From: Vibrio pectenicida | GTDB taxonomy: Bacteria; Pseudomonadota; Gammaproteobacteria; Enterobacterales; Vibrionaceae | Assembly (NCBI GenBank): GCA_024347015.1 | Contig: AP024889.1 | Location: 1,550,001-1,614,000, forward strand | DNA length: 64,000 nucleotides | Direction: 5' to 3' | Translations under genes and position numbers: made by a program | The notes under the pieces: generated by a model | What the model saw: only the letters and a program-made list of their open reading frames with translations | Told to the model about the DNA's origin: nothing | Database searches by the model: none | Shown here: piece after piece, positions 16,795 to 26,273 of the stretch | Layout of the letters: each line of letters starts with the position of its first letter | Numbering within the stretch: the first letter of the stretch is position 1

Positions 16795-17979
16795 ATGACC
16801 AATCATCAAACAAGCCAAATAAGGGTTGCAGCAACTTATATGCGAGGTGGAACCAGTAAAGGAGTTTTTTTCAACTTAAATGATCTGCCAATTGAAGTGC
16901 AGCAAGCTGGAAAAAATCGTGATGCATTTTTATTACGAGTAGTAGGCAGCCCTGATCCTTACTCAAAGCATATCGATGGAATGGGAGGAGCAACGTCAAG
17001 TACCAGTAAAGTCGTTATTCTTTCTCAAAGCACTCAAGCTGAGCATGATGTTGATTACTTATTTGGACAGGTTTCGATTGAAAAGGCTCTCGTTGATTGG
17101 AGCGGTAATTGTGGTAACCTCTCTGCGGCGGTAGGGCCTTTTGCAATACACGCTGGGTTATTGCCACTAGAACGCATTCCTCAAAACGGCACTGCCATAG
17201 TTAGAGTATGGCAAGCAAATATCAAAAAAACTATCGTTATTCATGTTCCTATCAAAGATGGCGCTGTGCAAGAAACCGGTGATTTTAAGTTAGATGGGGT
17301 TACTTTTCCTGCGGCAGAAATACCGGTTGATTTTATTTCGCCTGCAGATGGGGATAACTGCATGTTCCCAACCGGTAACTTAATTGATGATCTCGATGTT
17401 CCAGAGGTTGGGATATTCAATGCCACGTTTATAAATGCAGGCATACCGACCATATTTATACAAGCAGACTCGCTTGGTTATTCGGGTACTGAACTTCAAG
17501 ATGACATCAATAATGATCAAAATGCCTTGGATAAGTTTGAGAAACTTCGAGCTTATGGGGCGTTAAAGATGGGTCTCATAAGCGATATTGAAGAAGCTGA
17601 AAGTCATCAGCATACGCCCAAAATAGCGTTTATATCTAAGCCTAAAAATTACCATGCATCTAATGGTAAATACATTTCTGAAAGCGATGTTGATCTACTC
17701 GTCAGGGCCCTATCTATGGGGAAACTACACCATGCCATGATGGGGACAGCTGCGGTGGCTATTGCTGCTGCCTCATGCGTCCCCGGAACACTAGTGAATC
17801 TAGCGGCTGGTGGAGGTGAAAAACACTCGATCACATTTGGACACCCGTCTGGTGTATTAAAAGTTGGTGCTATTGCCAGCCATAGTGAGAAAGGCTGGGC
17901 TGTTGAAAAAGCGGTGATGAGCCGAAGTGCGCGAATAATTATGGAAGGTTTTGTTCGTGTCCCTTCCGATATTTTTTAG
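16795..17979 (+). CDS. prpF: 2-methylaconitate cis-trans isomerase PrpF
   Basis: PrpF isomerises the trans-2-methylaconitate made by AcnD to the cis form used by aconitase. The 394 residues match the family size. Markers are the N-terminal TYMRGGTSKGVFF motif (about residues 14-26), the GMGGATSSTSKV turn (about 62-73), the SGNCGN motif (about 103-108) and a C-terminal MMGTAAVA.A segment. It belongs to the diaminopimelate-epimerase-like fold. It starts eight bases after acnD with a GGGGGA site, as expected for an obligate partner. Confidence 0.96.
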   Translation: MTNHQTSQIRVAATYMRGGTSKGVFFNLNDLPIEVQQAGKNRDAFLLRVVGSPDPYSKHIDGMGGATSSTSKVVILSQSTQAEHDVDYLFGQVSIEKALVDWSGNCGNLSAAVGPFAIHAGLLPLERIPQNGTAIVRVWQANIKKTIVIHVPIKDGAVQETGDFKLDGVTFPAAEIPVDFISPADGDNCMFPTGNLIDDLDVPEVGIFNATFINAGIPTIFIQADSLGYSGTELQDDINNDQNALDKFEKLRAYGALKMGLISDIEEAESHQHTPKIAFISKPKNYHASNGKYISESDVDLLVRALSMGKLHHAMMGTAAVAIAAASCVPGTLVNLAAGGGEKHSITFGHPSGVLKVGAIASHSEKGWAVEKAVMSRSARIIMEGFVRVPSDIF

Positions 17980-18038
17980 AGTAAGTCTGTGAACAAATAC
18001 AGGCCTCAAACTTATCTGGGCATACTGGAGGAAGCGAT

Positions 18039-19916
18039 ATGTCTGCTTATCAGAAAGAATATTTATTGGCTAAGGTAGATCCTAAACAGTTTTGGCAAAG
18101 GCAAGCTGAGAATATCGATTGGTTTCAAAAACCGACCAAAATCTTAGAGTTTGATAACAATGGCATTGAACGCTGGTTTCCCGATGGTGTTCTTAATACA
18201 TGTTGGTTGGCGCTAGATTATCATTGTGAGCAGGGTCGAGGTGACAATGTGGCTCTAATTTATGATTCTCCGGTTACAGGAAACAAAAGCCGATACACTT
18301 ATAACCAATTACGAGAACAAGTGTCGAAAGTAGCTGGAATGCTTGCTAGCAAAGGGGTTGAAAAAGGCGATCGCGTGATTATTTACATGCCAATGATCCC
18401 TCAAGCCGCTATGGCTATGCTGGCATGTGCAAGGCTAGGTGCCATCCATTCCGTGGTATTTGGTGGCTTTTCTCCCCATGAACTTGCGGTTCGAATAGAT
18501 GATGCACAGCCCAAAATCATTATGACTGCATCTTGTGGTATTGAGTTCACAACAGTGCTTCCATATAAGCCTCTTGTCGACAAAGCTATCGAAAAAAGTA
18601 ACTGGAAACCTAAGAAAGTTATTGTTTTTCAGCGTTTTGAGTGTCAAGCAGAATTAGATCAAACTTATGATTTAGATTGGCAACAAGAGGTTGAGAAGGC
18701 CCAACCTCATTCATGCGTTCCCGTTTTGGCTACTGATCCCTTATACATTCTCTATACATCAGGAACAACAGGCAAACCTAAAGGTGTGGTGAGAGACAAT
18801 GGTGGTCATGCTGTTGCACTCAAATACTCTATGGGTGCAATTTATAATGTTGCTGAAGATGGTGTGTACTGGGCCGTCTCTGATGTGGGTTGGGTCTTAG
18901 GTCATTCTTATATTGTTTACGCACCTTTGATCCATGGCTGTAAAAGTGTTTTGTATGAAGGTAAGCCAGTTAAAACGCCAGATTCTGGCGCATTTTGGCG
19001 TGTTTGTTCAGAGCATCAAGTGAGTGTGTTGTTTGCTGCCCCCACAGCTTTTCGTGCAATAAAAAAAGAAGACTTTGATGGCGTCCAAATTGGAAAATAT
19101 GACTTATCTCAATTACAAGCGATCTTTATGGCTGGTGAGCGGCTTGATCCACCAACTTTAGCTTGGGCACAGGAAAAGACACGTAAACCCATTATCGACA
19201 ATTGGTGGCAAACCGAGACGGGTTGGCCCATAGTAGCAAATCCTATGGGACTAGAACCCATGCTTGTTAAAGCTGGATCATCAACAAAACCTGTACCTAG
19301 CTACAACATTGAGATACTTAATGAACAAGGTGAGATTTTAGGTCCTAATCAGCAGGGCTTTATTGCCATTAAACGTCCTTTACCACCAAGCTGTTTGCCC
19401 ACGATATGGCGCAATCATGATAGGTTTGAGTCTGGTTATCTAAATCAATTTCCGGGTTACTATATATGTGGTGATGGTGGATACTTCGACAGTGATGGAT
19501 ACCTGTTTATTATGGGTCGAATTGACGATGTAATTAATGTTGCGGGCCACAGGCTATCAACAGGAGAAATGGAAGAAGTCGTGGCAGCGCACCCTGCAAT
19601 TGCAGAATGTGCGGTAGTTGGAATAAGTGATGAAATTAAAGGACAGCTGCCACTAGGTCTTGTGGTTTTAAAAGATGGAATTAAGGTGAGCGATAGCGAA
19701 CTAGAAGAAGAAATTGTTGGTGTCGTTCGTGAGAAGATTGGAGCAGTTGCTTGTTTTAAACAAGCAATAGTTGTGGAGCGTTTGCCCAAAACTCGATCTG
19801 GTAAAATTTTGCGCAAAACTATTCGCCAGATAGCTGATGGTGAAGAGTATACTTTACCATCTACTATTGATGATCCTGCAACTATACACGAGATCGAAAA
19901 AGTTTTAGAACGCTAA
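18039..19916 (+). CDS. prpE: Propionyl-CoA synthetase PrpE
   Basis: PrpE activates propionate to propionyl-CoA through an acyl-AMP intermediate, feeding the cycle. The 625-residue protein has the acetyl-CoA synthetase-type N-terminus, the P-loop YTSGTTGKPKG (about 241-251), the WWQTETGWP motif (about 390-398) and the C-terminal PKTRSGKILRKTIRQ segment, whose second Lys is the catalytic lysine that acetyltransferases modify in relatives. A strong GGAGGAAG site precedes the ATG. It is 59 bases after prpF and is the last enzyme gene of the operon. Confidence 0.96.
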   Translation: MSAYQKEYLLAKVDPKQFWQRQAENIDWFQKPTKILEFDNNGIERWFPDGVLNTCWLALDYHCEQGRGDNVALIYDSPVTGNKSRYTYNQLREQVSKVAGMLASKGVEKGDRVIIYMPMIPQAAMAMLACARLGAIHSVVFGGFSPHELAVRIDDAQPKIIMTASCGIEFTTVLPYKPLVDKAIEKSNWKPKKVIVFQRFECQAELDQTYDLDWQQEVEKAQPHSCVPVLATDPLYILYTSGTTGKPKGVVRDNGGHAVALKYSMGAIYNVAEDGVYWAVSDVGWVLGHSYIVYAPLIHGCKSVLYEGKPVKTPDSGAFWRVCSEHQVSVLFAAPTAFRAIKKEDFDGVQIGKYDLSQLQAIFMAGERLDPPTLAWAQEKTRKPIIDNWWQTETGWPIVANPMGLEPMLVKAGSSTKPVPSYNIEILNEQGEILGPNQQGFIAIKRPLPPSCLPTIWRNHDRFESGYLNQFPGYYICGDGGYFDSDGYLFIMGRIDDVINVAGHRLSTGEMEEVVAAHPAIAECAVVGISDEIKGQLPLGLVVLKDGIKVSDSELEEEIVGVVREKIGAVACFKQAIVVERLPKTRSGKILRKTIRQIADGEEYTLPSTIDDPATIHEIEKVLER

Positions 19917-19932
19917 ATGATTGAATATCAAA

Positions 19933-19962
19933 TAAGTAGTCTCTAGTATATGGGGCTACTTA
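19933..19962 (+). other. Hairpin after prpE
   Basis: TAAGTAGTCTC pairs with GGGGCTACTTA (11 pairs including two G-U) around an eight-base loop. No T-run follows, so it is more likely an mRNA 3'-end stabiliser or a leaky terminator between prpE and the acetyltransferase than a full terminator. Confidence 0.45.
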
Positions 19963-20011
19963 GTGACATAAAGTCGCGATTACCACGCCATTGTGTTGTA
20001 AAAGGTTTACT

Positions 20012-20488
20012 ATGAAAAATGTCATAATTAGAGTCGCGCATAGCCATGATTTGGAACAACTCAATGAATTAATGTTTAAGCTTCATGATGAGCATCATGA
20101 CCAATGTCCGGATCACTTTAAAACAGCCCAAGAAATTGAGCAGGATAAAAGTATCGCTCGCTACATAAATGCCCCTGATTGTTTTGTATTGGTTGCTTGT
20201 ATTGATAATAATGTTGTTGGATTTATTACAGCCCATTTTTGCGAGTTAACTTCGAGCGTGAGTAAACCAATTCAAATGGGGAGCGTGGATGAGCTTTATG
20301 TAGTACCAGAAACAAGAAAACTTGGTATCGCGACACAGCTATATCGTGATGTTGAGAAACGCTTTGATGAATATGGTGTTAAGCAAGTTTTCGTTGAAGT
20401 TTGGGGTTTTAATCAAGCCGCTCTTGAGTTATACCAAGATTTGGGGTTTGTACATCATATCCATTGGTTGCGTAAACCTATAAACTAA
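20012..20488 (+). CDS. GNAT-family N-acetyltransferase
   Basis: A 158-residue single-domain GNAT protein that transfers an acetyl group from acetyl-CoA to an unknown amine. The central motif A is clear: DELYVVPETRKLGIATQL (about residues 91-108), with R.LGIA as the pyrophosphate-binding loop, followed by the NQAALELYQDLGF motif B (about 134-146). The start at 20012 is preceded by AAAGGT; a TTG further upstream keeps the frame open but is unlikely. It lies 95 bases after prpE on the same strand. Modification of PrpE would fit known control of acyl-CoA synthetases, but those enzymes belong to other GNAT branches, so the substrate is unknown. Confidence 0.85.
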   Translation: MKNVIIRVAHSHDLEQLNELMFKLHDEHHDQCPDHFKTAQEIEQDKSIARYINAPDCFVLVACIDNNVVGFITAHFCELTSSVSKPIQMGSVDELYVVPETRKLGIATQLYRDVEKRFDEYGVKQVFVEVWGFNQAALELYQDLGFVHHIHWLRKPIN

Positions 20489-20661
20489 CTTAAGTTTTTC
20501 ATACCTAATCTAATACAGCCTTGTCAGATATTTGCTTGCTCAATAAACAGTACTTGAAAATATTGTGGTTGATCTATTTCTGATTTAGTTGACCTTCGTG
20601 TTGCAGTCATTTATGGTCTCGGTCCGGCATTAGACAGATGACGATTTAGGCTGAGATTAAG

Positions 20662-21330
20662 TTGTACAAAATTAACGAAATGTTTGAAACCATACAGGGT
20701 GAGGGTGTTTTTACTGGAATCCCCTCGGTGTTTATCCGCCTTCAGGAGTGTGCTGTAGGTTGTTCTTGGTGTGATACTAAGCATACTTGGGATGCCACAC
20801 CTCAAGATGAGCGCTCTCTTAAAGAAATCCTGACGAAAACCCAAGATTTGCCAACTTGGTGTAGTGCGTCATGCGTCGACATCATCGAACAGTATCATCA
20901 ATTAGGGTATCAAGCTCAGCATGTTGTAATAACTGGCGGTGAGCCATGTATTTATGATTTACGTCCACTGACAGAGGCATTTGAATCAATTGGCTGCCAA
21001 TGCCAAATTGAAACTAGTGGTACATCTCCTATTTTAGCTAGTGAAGACACTTGGGTGACAGTGTCACCCAAAGTGGCGATGAAAGGTAAACTGCCGATAT
21101 TGGATAGTGCACTATTGCGTGCAAATGAAATAAAACATCCAGTTGGTACGATGAAAGACATTGAACAGCTAGATGAACTGATAAAGCGCGCGGATATTCC
21201 TGAAACAACAGTCATCGCACTTCAGCCAATTAGCCAGAAGTCTCGGGCAACTCAACTTTGTATTACCACCTGTATTGAACGCAACTGGCGACTGTCAATT
21301 CAATCTCATAAATATTTGAACATAGCATAA
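20662..21330 (+). CDS. queE: 7-carboxy-7-deazaguanine synthase QueE
   Basis: QueE is a radical SAM enzyme that contracts the ring of 6-carboxytetrahydropterin to 7-carboxy-7-deazaguanine on the way to queuosine in tRNA. The 222-residue protein has the cluster motif C30-x3-C34-x2-C37 and GGEPCIYDL (about 93-101) of the radical SAM fold. The start is TTG at 20662, giving the family N-terminus MYKINEMFETIQGEG; no ATG fits. The residue before the first cysteine is Glu where relatives have Gly, a small oddity. It is 15 bases ahead of queC, in an operon. Confidence 0.93.
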   Translation: MYKINEMFETIQGEGVFTGIPSVFIRLQECAVGCSWCDTKHTWDATPQDERSLKEILTKTQDLPTWCSASCVDIIEQYHQLGYQAQHVVITGGEPCIYDLRPLTEAFESIGCQCQIETSGTSPILASEDTWVTVSPKVAMKGKLPILDSALLRANEIKHPVGTMKDIEQLDELIKRADIPETTVIALQPISQKSRATQLCITTCIERNWRLSIQSHKYLNIA

Positions 21331-21345
21331 AGGGAATTAAAAACG

Positions 21346-22029
21346 ATGAAAAAAGCCGTGGTAGTATTTAGTGGGGGACAGGATTCTACAACTTGCTTAG
21401 TTCAAGCCCTCAATGATTTTGATGAAGTTCATGCTATTACTTTCGATTATGGACAAAGACACAGACTAGAAATCGAAGTCGCTCAAAATTTAGCAAAAGA
21501 CTTAGGGGTCGCGGCTCATAAAGTTATGGATGTTGGCCTGCTCAATGAATTGGCGATTAGCTCTCTAACTCGAGATGACATTCCAGTCTCTCACGAGCTG
21601 CAGGACAATGGTTTACCGAACTCCTTCGTCCCCGGTCGCAATATTTTATTTTTAACACTCGCGGGTATATACGCATATCAAATTGGCGCCACAACCATTA
21701 TTACAGGGGTATGTGAAACGGATTTTTCGGGATATCCAGATTGTCGTGATAGTTTTGTTAAATCCATGAATACCGCCCTCGTACAAGGTATGGAATACCA
21801 GTTAGAGATATCGACTCCTTTGATGTGGCTTAATAAAGCGGAAACTTGGGCACTTGCAGATCAATACCAAGCTCTATCTCTGGTGAAATATAAAACATTA
21901 ACTTGTTATAATGGTGTCATTGGTGACGGCTGTGGAGATTGTCCTGCATGCGGGCTTAGAAAAGCAGGTTTAGAGGATTACCTCAATAACCGTGAAGCAG
22001 TGATAACTTCTTTGGTTAGCAAACAATAA
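21346..22029 (+). CDS. queC: 7-cyano-7-deazaguanine synthase QueC
   Basis: QueC converts 7-carboxy-7-deazaguanine to preQ0 using ATP and ammonia, next after QueE. The 227-residue sequence contains the PP-loop ATP motif SGGQDS (residues 9-14) and the C-terminal zinc cysteines C187, C196, C199 and C202 (in CYNG.....CGDCPAC). Size and motif order are those of the family. It starts 15 bases after queE with an AAGGGA site. A hairpin follows the stop. Confidence 0.97.
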   Translation: MKKAVVVFSGGQDSTTCLVQALNDFDEVHAITFDYGQRHRLEIEVAQNLAKDLGVAAHKVMDVGLLNELAISSLTRDDIPVSHELQDNGLPNSFVPGRNILFLTLAGIYAYQIGATTIITGVCETDFSGYPDCRDSFVKSMNTALVQGMEYQLEISTPLMWLNKAETWALADQYQALSLVKYKTLTCYNGVIGDGCGDCPACGLRKAGLEDYLNNREAVITSLVSKQ

Positions 22030-22051
22030 CCCACTATAAGAAAAATATGAA

Positions 22052-22080
22052 TATGCCCTCTGAATGTCTAAGAGGGCATA
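22052..22080. terminator. Hairpin between convergent queC and DUF2750 gene
   Basis: A perfect 10-base stem (TATGCCCTCT with AGAGGGCATA) and a nine-base loop lie between two converging genes. The minus-strand side continues into a T-rich stretch after a few bases, so it probably ends transcription of the DUF2750 gene and possibly of queC. Confidence 0.7.
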
Positions 22081-22094
22081 TAAACGATCTTCAA

Positions 22095-22448
22095 TTAGTC
22101 CAGATACATTTTAGCTAACTCTGCAGGTTCTATTTCTTTTCCTTCGAGTTGTGAGTTCCAGTTAGTGCCCACCAAAACACCATCTTCCGATAATGTTAGC
22201 AGCCAGTCTTCGACAAAAATATCTAATGGAATCTCCAATACTTCAAAATCCGCCCATTCTTCCACATTATGTGCTTGTGCGTCTTCTTTAGAAGACCAAA
22301 AAGGCATAACTTCACTATTCTCAAACTCGGTAGAGTCACAAGATAGCCAACCCTCGTCATTACGTAGTCCCCACACTAAATTGTTTTGTTTAGTGTCCGC
22401 CACAAAAAGCTCTAGGTTAGCTTGAATGTCAGAAGTTAAGTTGCTCAT
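22095..22448 (-). CDS. DUF2750 domain protein
   Basis: A small acidic cytoplasmic protein of 117 residues. It has the DUF2750 pattern: an N-terminal helix, the NNLVWGLRNDEGWL strand region, FWSSKEDAQ.HN (about residues 50-61) and a C-terminal IPLDIFVEDWLLTLSEDGVLVGTNW. No function is established. I take the ATG at 22446-22448, where the domain begins and a purine-rich site lies upstream; the longer open frame would run into the 3' end of rlmI. It is the gene directly downstream of rlmI on the same strand. Confidence 0.85.
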   Translation of the reverse strand: MSNLTSDIQANLELFVADTKQNNLVWGLRNDEGWLSCDSTEFENSEVMPFWSSKEDAQAHNVEEWADFEVLEIPLDIFVEDWLLTLSEDGVLVGTNWNSQLEGKEIEPAELAKMYLD

Positions 22449-22527
22449 CGCGTTTTTCTCTTCATGGTAATTATGGAATAGGGTAGCACTGTTATCGTTA
22501 AAGCTAAATAAAAAACCAGATATTCTA

Positions 22528-23721
22528 TTAGATGACTTTGCAAGCAAATCCTTTTAGATAAAAACCTTCAGGATAGGCTGTATCAGTTGGGTGATCAGCT
22601 GCTTGCTCAAAACGCTCAATAAATTTCACTTGGCGGCCTGCATCGAGTGCTGCATCAGCAATAATCTTCTGAAATAAAGCTTGCTCCATTAAACCAGAAC
22701 ATGAATAGGTTAAAAGGGTTCCACCTGGTCTTAGGATTTGCATAGCTAACATATTAATGTCTTTATAGCCTCTACATGCACCGTTTAGTTGAGCTTTGCT
22801 CTCCGCAAATTTGGGCGGGTCCATGATCACGACATCGAATTTGGTTCCCTGATCTCTATATTCACGCAGTAACTTAAATACGTCCGCATTAAGAAATACG
22901 GCACGCTTTTTCGTAATATCAAATTGGTTAATTTCGGCGTTTTGTTTTGCCATATCCAGCGCGGGCTGAGATACATCTGCGTTGATAACGCGTTTGGCTT
23001 CACCTTTTAATGCATATAAGCCGAAGCCTCCAGTATAAGAAAAACAGTTTAAGACGTCTTTGTCTTTACAATATTTTACTGCCTGGTAACGACTGTCACG
23101 CTGATCAAGATAAAAGCCCGTTTTATGACCCCCCATAATATCAACGCTAATTTTGATCTCATTTTCTTCTATCACTAACGATTGTGGTGGCACTTCACCG
23201 TGCAAAACACCTGTACGTTCAGTCAAGCCTTCTTTCTTTCTTACTGATACATCAGAGCGTTCATAAATGTTGTTATCGGGAAACACTTCTAAAAGGGCTT
23301 TAATGAGTTTCTCTTTTTGGTATTCTGCACCTGCACTTAATAGTTGGCACACCAAGTAGTTCTGATATTTATCGACTGTAATTCCGGGCAAGCCATCTGA
23401 CTCAGCTGCGATTAAGCGATATCCCGTAAGACCATCACGCTCAATAATTTCTTGACGTAAGAGCAGAGCTTGCTGGATACGTTTTACAAAAAAGTCCAAG
23501 TCAATATTTTGTTTATCGAAGCTCCAAATTCTTGCACGGATTTGTGAATGTGGGGAGTAGGCGGCTTTTGCTAGCCAAGTACCATCGTGAGCAAACACAT
23601 CCATAGTTTCGCCTAATGACGGTTCACCCTCTATTTTTTTTATACCACGAGAGAAAATCCAAGGATGTCTTCGTTTTAGAGACTTTTCACGGCCTTTCTC
23701 AAGATAAATAGCTGGGGTCAT
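22528..23721 (-). CDS. rlmI: 23S rRNA (cytosine-1962 C5) methyltransferase RlmI
   Basis: RlmI (YccW) methylates C1962 of 23S rRNA with SAM. From ATG 23721 the protein has 397 residues, nearly identical in length to the E. coli enzyme. It begins with a PUA domain (about residues 1-80, with [16 protein letters not shown]), then the Rossmann methyltransferase domain with [14 protein letters not shown] (about 224-237), the MDPPKFA.SKAQ motif (about 300-310) and a TYSCSG segment with the cysteine usual in this family. A GTG four codons upstream is open, but GAGTG lies correctly for the ATG. It is followed by the DUF2750 gene and is divergent from the acylphosphatase. Confidence 0.95.
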   Translation of the reverse strand: MTPAIYLEKGREKSLKRRHPWIFSRGIKKIEGEPSLGETMDVFAHDGTWLAKAAYSPHSQIRARIWSFDKQNIDLDFFVKRIQQALLLRQEIIERDGLTGYRLIAAESDGLPGITVDKYQNYLVCQLLSAGAEYQKEKLIKALLEVFPDNNIYERSDVSVRKKEGLTERTGVLHGEVPPQSLVIEENEIKISVDIMGGHKTGFYLDQRDSRYQAVKYCKDKDVLNCFSYTGGFGLYALKGEAKRVINADVSQPALDMAKQNAEINQFDITKKRAVFLNADVFKLLREYRDQGTKFDVVIMDPPKFAESKAQLNGACRGYKDINMLAMQILRPGGTLLTYSCSGLMEQALFQKIIADAALDAGRQVKFIERFEQAADHPTDTAYPEGFYLKGFACKVI

Positions 23722-23897
23722 TATATTGTTCACTCGAATATCAAAGGTCGGGTATTGTCGTGGAAGTCTATGAGAAAATCAAACAAAACGACAAGTTAGG
23801 ATCCTTATGTGATTTTTGGAATTGGTGCCGTTATACTTTGTTCAAATTACTCATTTTTATGAAGAATAACTTGAATTCATTATGTGGAAACAACAAT

Positions 23898-24176
23898 ATG
23901 AATGTTCAGTGTAAAAAATTTATTATCAGCGGTGTTGTAAAAGGTGTTGGATTCCGCTGCCACTACCACAATTCTCACCAAGGAATGAAACTTGGATTAA
24001 CTGGCTATGCAAAGAACCGCGAAAATGGGGATGTTGAGGTTGCTGTTTGTGGGCTTAGCCAGCAAATAGTTGAAATGGAAAAATGGCTGCAAGTCGGCCC
24101 TAAGACGTCTTTGGTTGAATCAGTCAAATCAGAGCTTGTGTCCTATGAGCCAATAGCGGGCTTTAAAATTTTATAA
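23898..24176 (+). CDS. acyP: Acylphosphatase
   Basis: A 92-residue acylphosphatase, which hydrolyses carboxyl-phosphate bonds in small acyl phosphates in the cytosol. The catalytic arginine R20 sits in GVVKGVGFR and the catalytic asparagine N40 in LTGYAKN, both in the expected ferredoxin-like fold. ATG at 23898 follows a GGAA purine stretch. The open frame extends 46 codons further upstream, but that part has no similarity to the family. It lies head to head with rlmI and converges tightly on tusE (stop codons four bases apart), the same neighbourhood as yccW-yccX-tusE-yccA in enterics. Confidence 0.92.
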   Translation: MNVQCKKFIISGVVKGVGFRCHYHNSHQGMKLGLTGYAKNRENGDVEVAVCGLSQQIVEMEKWLQVGPKTSLVESVKSELVSYEPIAGFKIL

Positions 24177-24180
24177 GTAC

Positions 24181-24510
24181 CTAAAGGCATTTTGCGGGTT
24201 TTGGTAAACCTGCTAGTTTAGTGGCTTGTTTGGCAGGTCCTTGTTTGAATAACTTAAATAAATACTTGCTGTTTCCTTTCTCAGGCCCATGGGCCTTTTC
24301 TATCGCCTTCACCAGCATTCTTACTGCAGGGGATGTATTAAATTCTTCATAAAAATCACGCACAAAATGAATAACTTCTAGATGAGCTTCAGTAAGCTCG
24401 ATGTTTTCTTGCTCTGCAAGCAGTGTAATCATACCTTCTTCCCATTGAGTATGATCTAGAAGATACCCCTGTGCATCGGTTTGGATAGTTTTACCCTTGT
24501 ACTCAAACAT
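24181..24510 (-). CDS. tusE: Sulfur relay protein TusE (DsrC family)
   Basis: TusE accepts sulfur from TusBCD and passes it to MnmA for 2-thiolation of wobble uridine in tRNA. The 109-residue protein has the DsrC fold pattern and the essential penultimate cysteine C108 in PKPAKCL. Other conserved parts are LEVIHFVRDFYEEFN (about 44-58) and NSKYLFKLFKQGPAKQA (about 80-96). It is monocistronic here, converging on the acylphosphatase gene. Confidence 0.95.
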   Translation of the reverse strand: MFEYKGKTIQTDAQGYLLDHTQWEEGMITLLAEQENIELTEAHLEVIHFVRDFYEEFNTSPAVRMLVKAIEKAHGPEKGNSKYLFKLFKQGPAKQATKLAGLPKPAKCL

Positions 24511-24581
24511 ATATTTATTATCTTAAATTAGTATGCTGAATAGAGTAGCTTAGCTTGGTTGAACATCGCAATACATCTGAA

Positions 24582-24614
24582 AATAAAAAGCCCAGAAGGA
24601 TGATCTTCTGGGCT
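24582..24614 (-). terminator. Intrinsic terminator of yccA
   Basis: AGCCCAGAAG pairs perfectly with CTTCTGGGCT (10 pairs, six-base loop). Read on the minus strand it is followed by TTTTTATTT, so it ends the yccA transcript, 25 bases after the yccA stop. Confidence 0.9.
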
Positions 24615-24639
24615 ATATCTGAACAATTAAGACTAAAAA

Positions 24640-25308
24640 TTAGTCATCATTCATAATACCTAAGATAGTAAGTAGGCTAGTAAACAAGTTGAGAATGTTT
24701 AGGTACATTGAAATCGTGGCACTAACATAGTTAGTTTCCTCACCACGTACAATACGGCTTGTGTCATACAGTATGAACCCTGAGAATACAAGTGCTGACA
24801 TGCTGCTTATTGCCAATTGACCAATTGTCGAGCCTACAAAAATATTGATGATAGCAGCGACGATAACAATGATCAGACCTGCAATCAGGAAGCTGCGCAT
24901 GAAAGAGAAATCTTTCTTAGTGCTGATTGTATAGGCAGATAAACCAAGAAACACCATACCAGTTAATCCAAGAGCTTGAGCAATAATGGACGGACCGTTT
25001 GTTATTGATGCATAGTGGGTTAACATTGGCCCTAGAGCCCCCCCCATAAGAGTCGTGAAGACAAAAGTCCATACGATACCCATCGAAGAGTTAATGCTTC
25101 TTGGTAGTGCAAAGAAAAGAATTCCTATGGCAGCAATTTGCATTACCAAAGCCATCATAGATGAAATACCTATAGCCATTGTCGCTAGAGCAGCAATTGC
25201 GCTAGTTACTAATGTCATAGATAGAAGAAAGTAGGTGTTCTTAAGTGTTTTGTTGATCTCAAGTGCATTAGTTGCATTTGAAGAACGTGTAAACATAGGG
25301 CTGTTCAT
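24640..25308 (-). CDS. yccA: BI-1 family inner-membrane protein YccA, FtsH modulator
   Basis: YccA is a Bax-inhibitor-1 type membrane protein that binds and modulates the FtsH protease. The 222 residues hold seven hydrophobic segments starting at about residue 30, and the C-terminal half contains the family pattern around FSGFILYDTSRIVRGEE (about 185-201) with the conserved Asp of the putative pore. The N-terminus carries about 25 polar residues, as in E. coli, where this part is the site of FtsH attack. It has its own terminator and lies upstream of tusE on the same strand. Confidence 0.93.
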   Translation of the reverse strand: MNSPMFTRSSNATNALEINKTLKNTYFLLSMTLVTSAIAALATMAIGISSMMALVMQIAAIGILFFALPRSINSSMGIVWTFVFTTLMGGALGPMLTHYASITNGPSIIAQALGLTGMVFLGLSAYTISTKKDFSFMRSFLIAGLIIVIVAAIINIFVGSTIGQLAISSMSALVFSGFILYDTSRIVRGEETNYVSATISMYLNILNLFTSLLTILGIMNDD

Positions 25309-25505
25309 AATATTCCTCGTAAGGTTTATGCTTATAGCTACATTTATGGGGGCTAGCTATGAAAAAATCAAGCCTTAATGCTATATGTATTACAGTAGAT
25401 CATAAATGAATTGCAAAATAATGTATCAATAAAGTTGTAACATAATATAACAAAATTTCTGAATTCATTATGAAGAACCGTTGTGCCAGGTTTTATAATT
25501 AAAAA

Positions 25506-26252
25506 TTAATGGCTTAAAATTTGAGCAAGGAAGTTTTGTGTCCTATCTGATTGAGGGTTTTCGAAGAAATCAACAGGGTTGTTTTCCTCAATAATCTCAC
25601 CAGCATCCATAAATATGACACGATCTGCTACTTCTTTGGCAAATCCCATTTCATGAGTTACACACAGCATGGTCATTCCTTCGTCTGCTAACTCTACCAT
25701 AACGTCAAGAACTTCTCTTACCATCTCTGGGTCTAGTGCGGAGGTAGGTTCATCAAAAAGCATAACTTGCGGGCTCATGCACAAGGAGCGAGCAATCGCT
25801 ACCCGTTGCTGTTGACCTCCTGATAATTGACCTGGAAACTTCTCGGCTTGGTCTGGAATTTTCACTCGCTCTAGGTACTTCATCGCAATTTCTTTAGCTT
25901 CATTTTTGGGTAACTTTTTGACCCAGATAGGCGCTAGTGTACAATTTTCTAATACAGTGAGGTGTGGGAATAGATTAAAGTGTTGGAAACACATACCGAC
26001 TTCTTTTCGGACAGCTTCAATATTTTTTAGGTCTTCAGTAAGCTCATTTCCCGATACTATGATTTGACCTTTCTGATGTTCTTCAAGTCTATTAATACAA
26101 CGGATCATGGTCGATTTACCAGAACCTGAAGGACCACAAATGACGATTCTTTCACTTTTCTTAACACTGAGATTAATATTTTTCAGTACATGAAACTCAC
26201 CGTACCACTTGTTCATATCCTTAATCTCGATCATCAACTCTTGCTGTGTCAT
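25506..26252 (-). CDS. aapP: General L-amino acid ABC transporter, ATPase AapP
   Basis: The ATPase of a polar amino-acid importer. The 248 residues contain Walker [10 protein letters not shown] (about 39-47), Q-loop [11 protein letters not shown], signature [13 protein letters not shown] (about 143-155), Walker [13 protein letters not shown] (about 163-174) and the switch histidine in CVTHEMGFA. It is the last gene of aapJ-aapQ-aapM-aapP, 21 bases after aapM's stop. The family imports acidic, neutral and basic L-amino acids; the actual substrate range here is not shown by sequence. Confidence 0.94.
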   Translation of the reverse strand: MTQQELMIEIKDMNKWYGEFHVLKNINLSVKKSERIVICGPSGSGKSTMIRCINRLEEHQKGQIIVSGNELTEDLKNIEAVRKEVGMCFQHFNLFPHLTVLENCTLAPIWVKKLPKNEAKEIAMKYLERVKIPDQAEKFPGQLSGGQQQRVAIARSLCMSPQVMLFDEPTSALDPEMVREVLDVMVELADEGMTMLCVTHEMGFAKEVADRVIFMDAGEIIEENNPVDFFENPQSDRTQNFLAQILSH

Positions 26253-26273
26253 AACATATCCTTGAGTTTTAAA

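Noticed and set aside
20489..20661. PreQ1 riboswitch ahead of queE-queC
   Set aside because: I looked for the C-rich loop and A-rich tail of known preQ1 classes and could not find them in this leader.
23760..23897. Longer acylphosphatase with 46 extra N-terminal residues
   Set aside because: The extension is unlike any acylphosphatase, whereas the ATG at 23898 gives the normal length and catalytic residue positions.
25359..25409. 16-codon open frame upstream of yccA
   Set aside because: Too short and without a matching ribosome site or recognisable leader-peptide feature.
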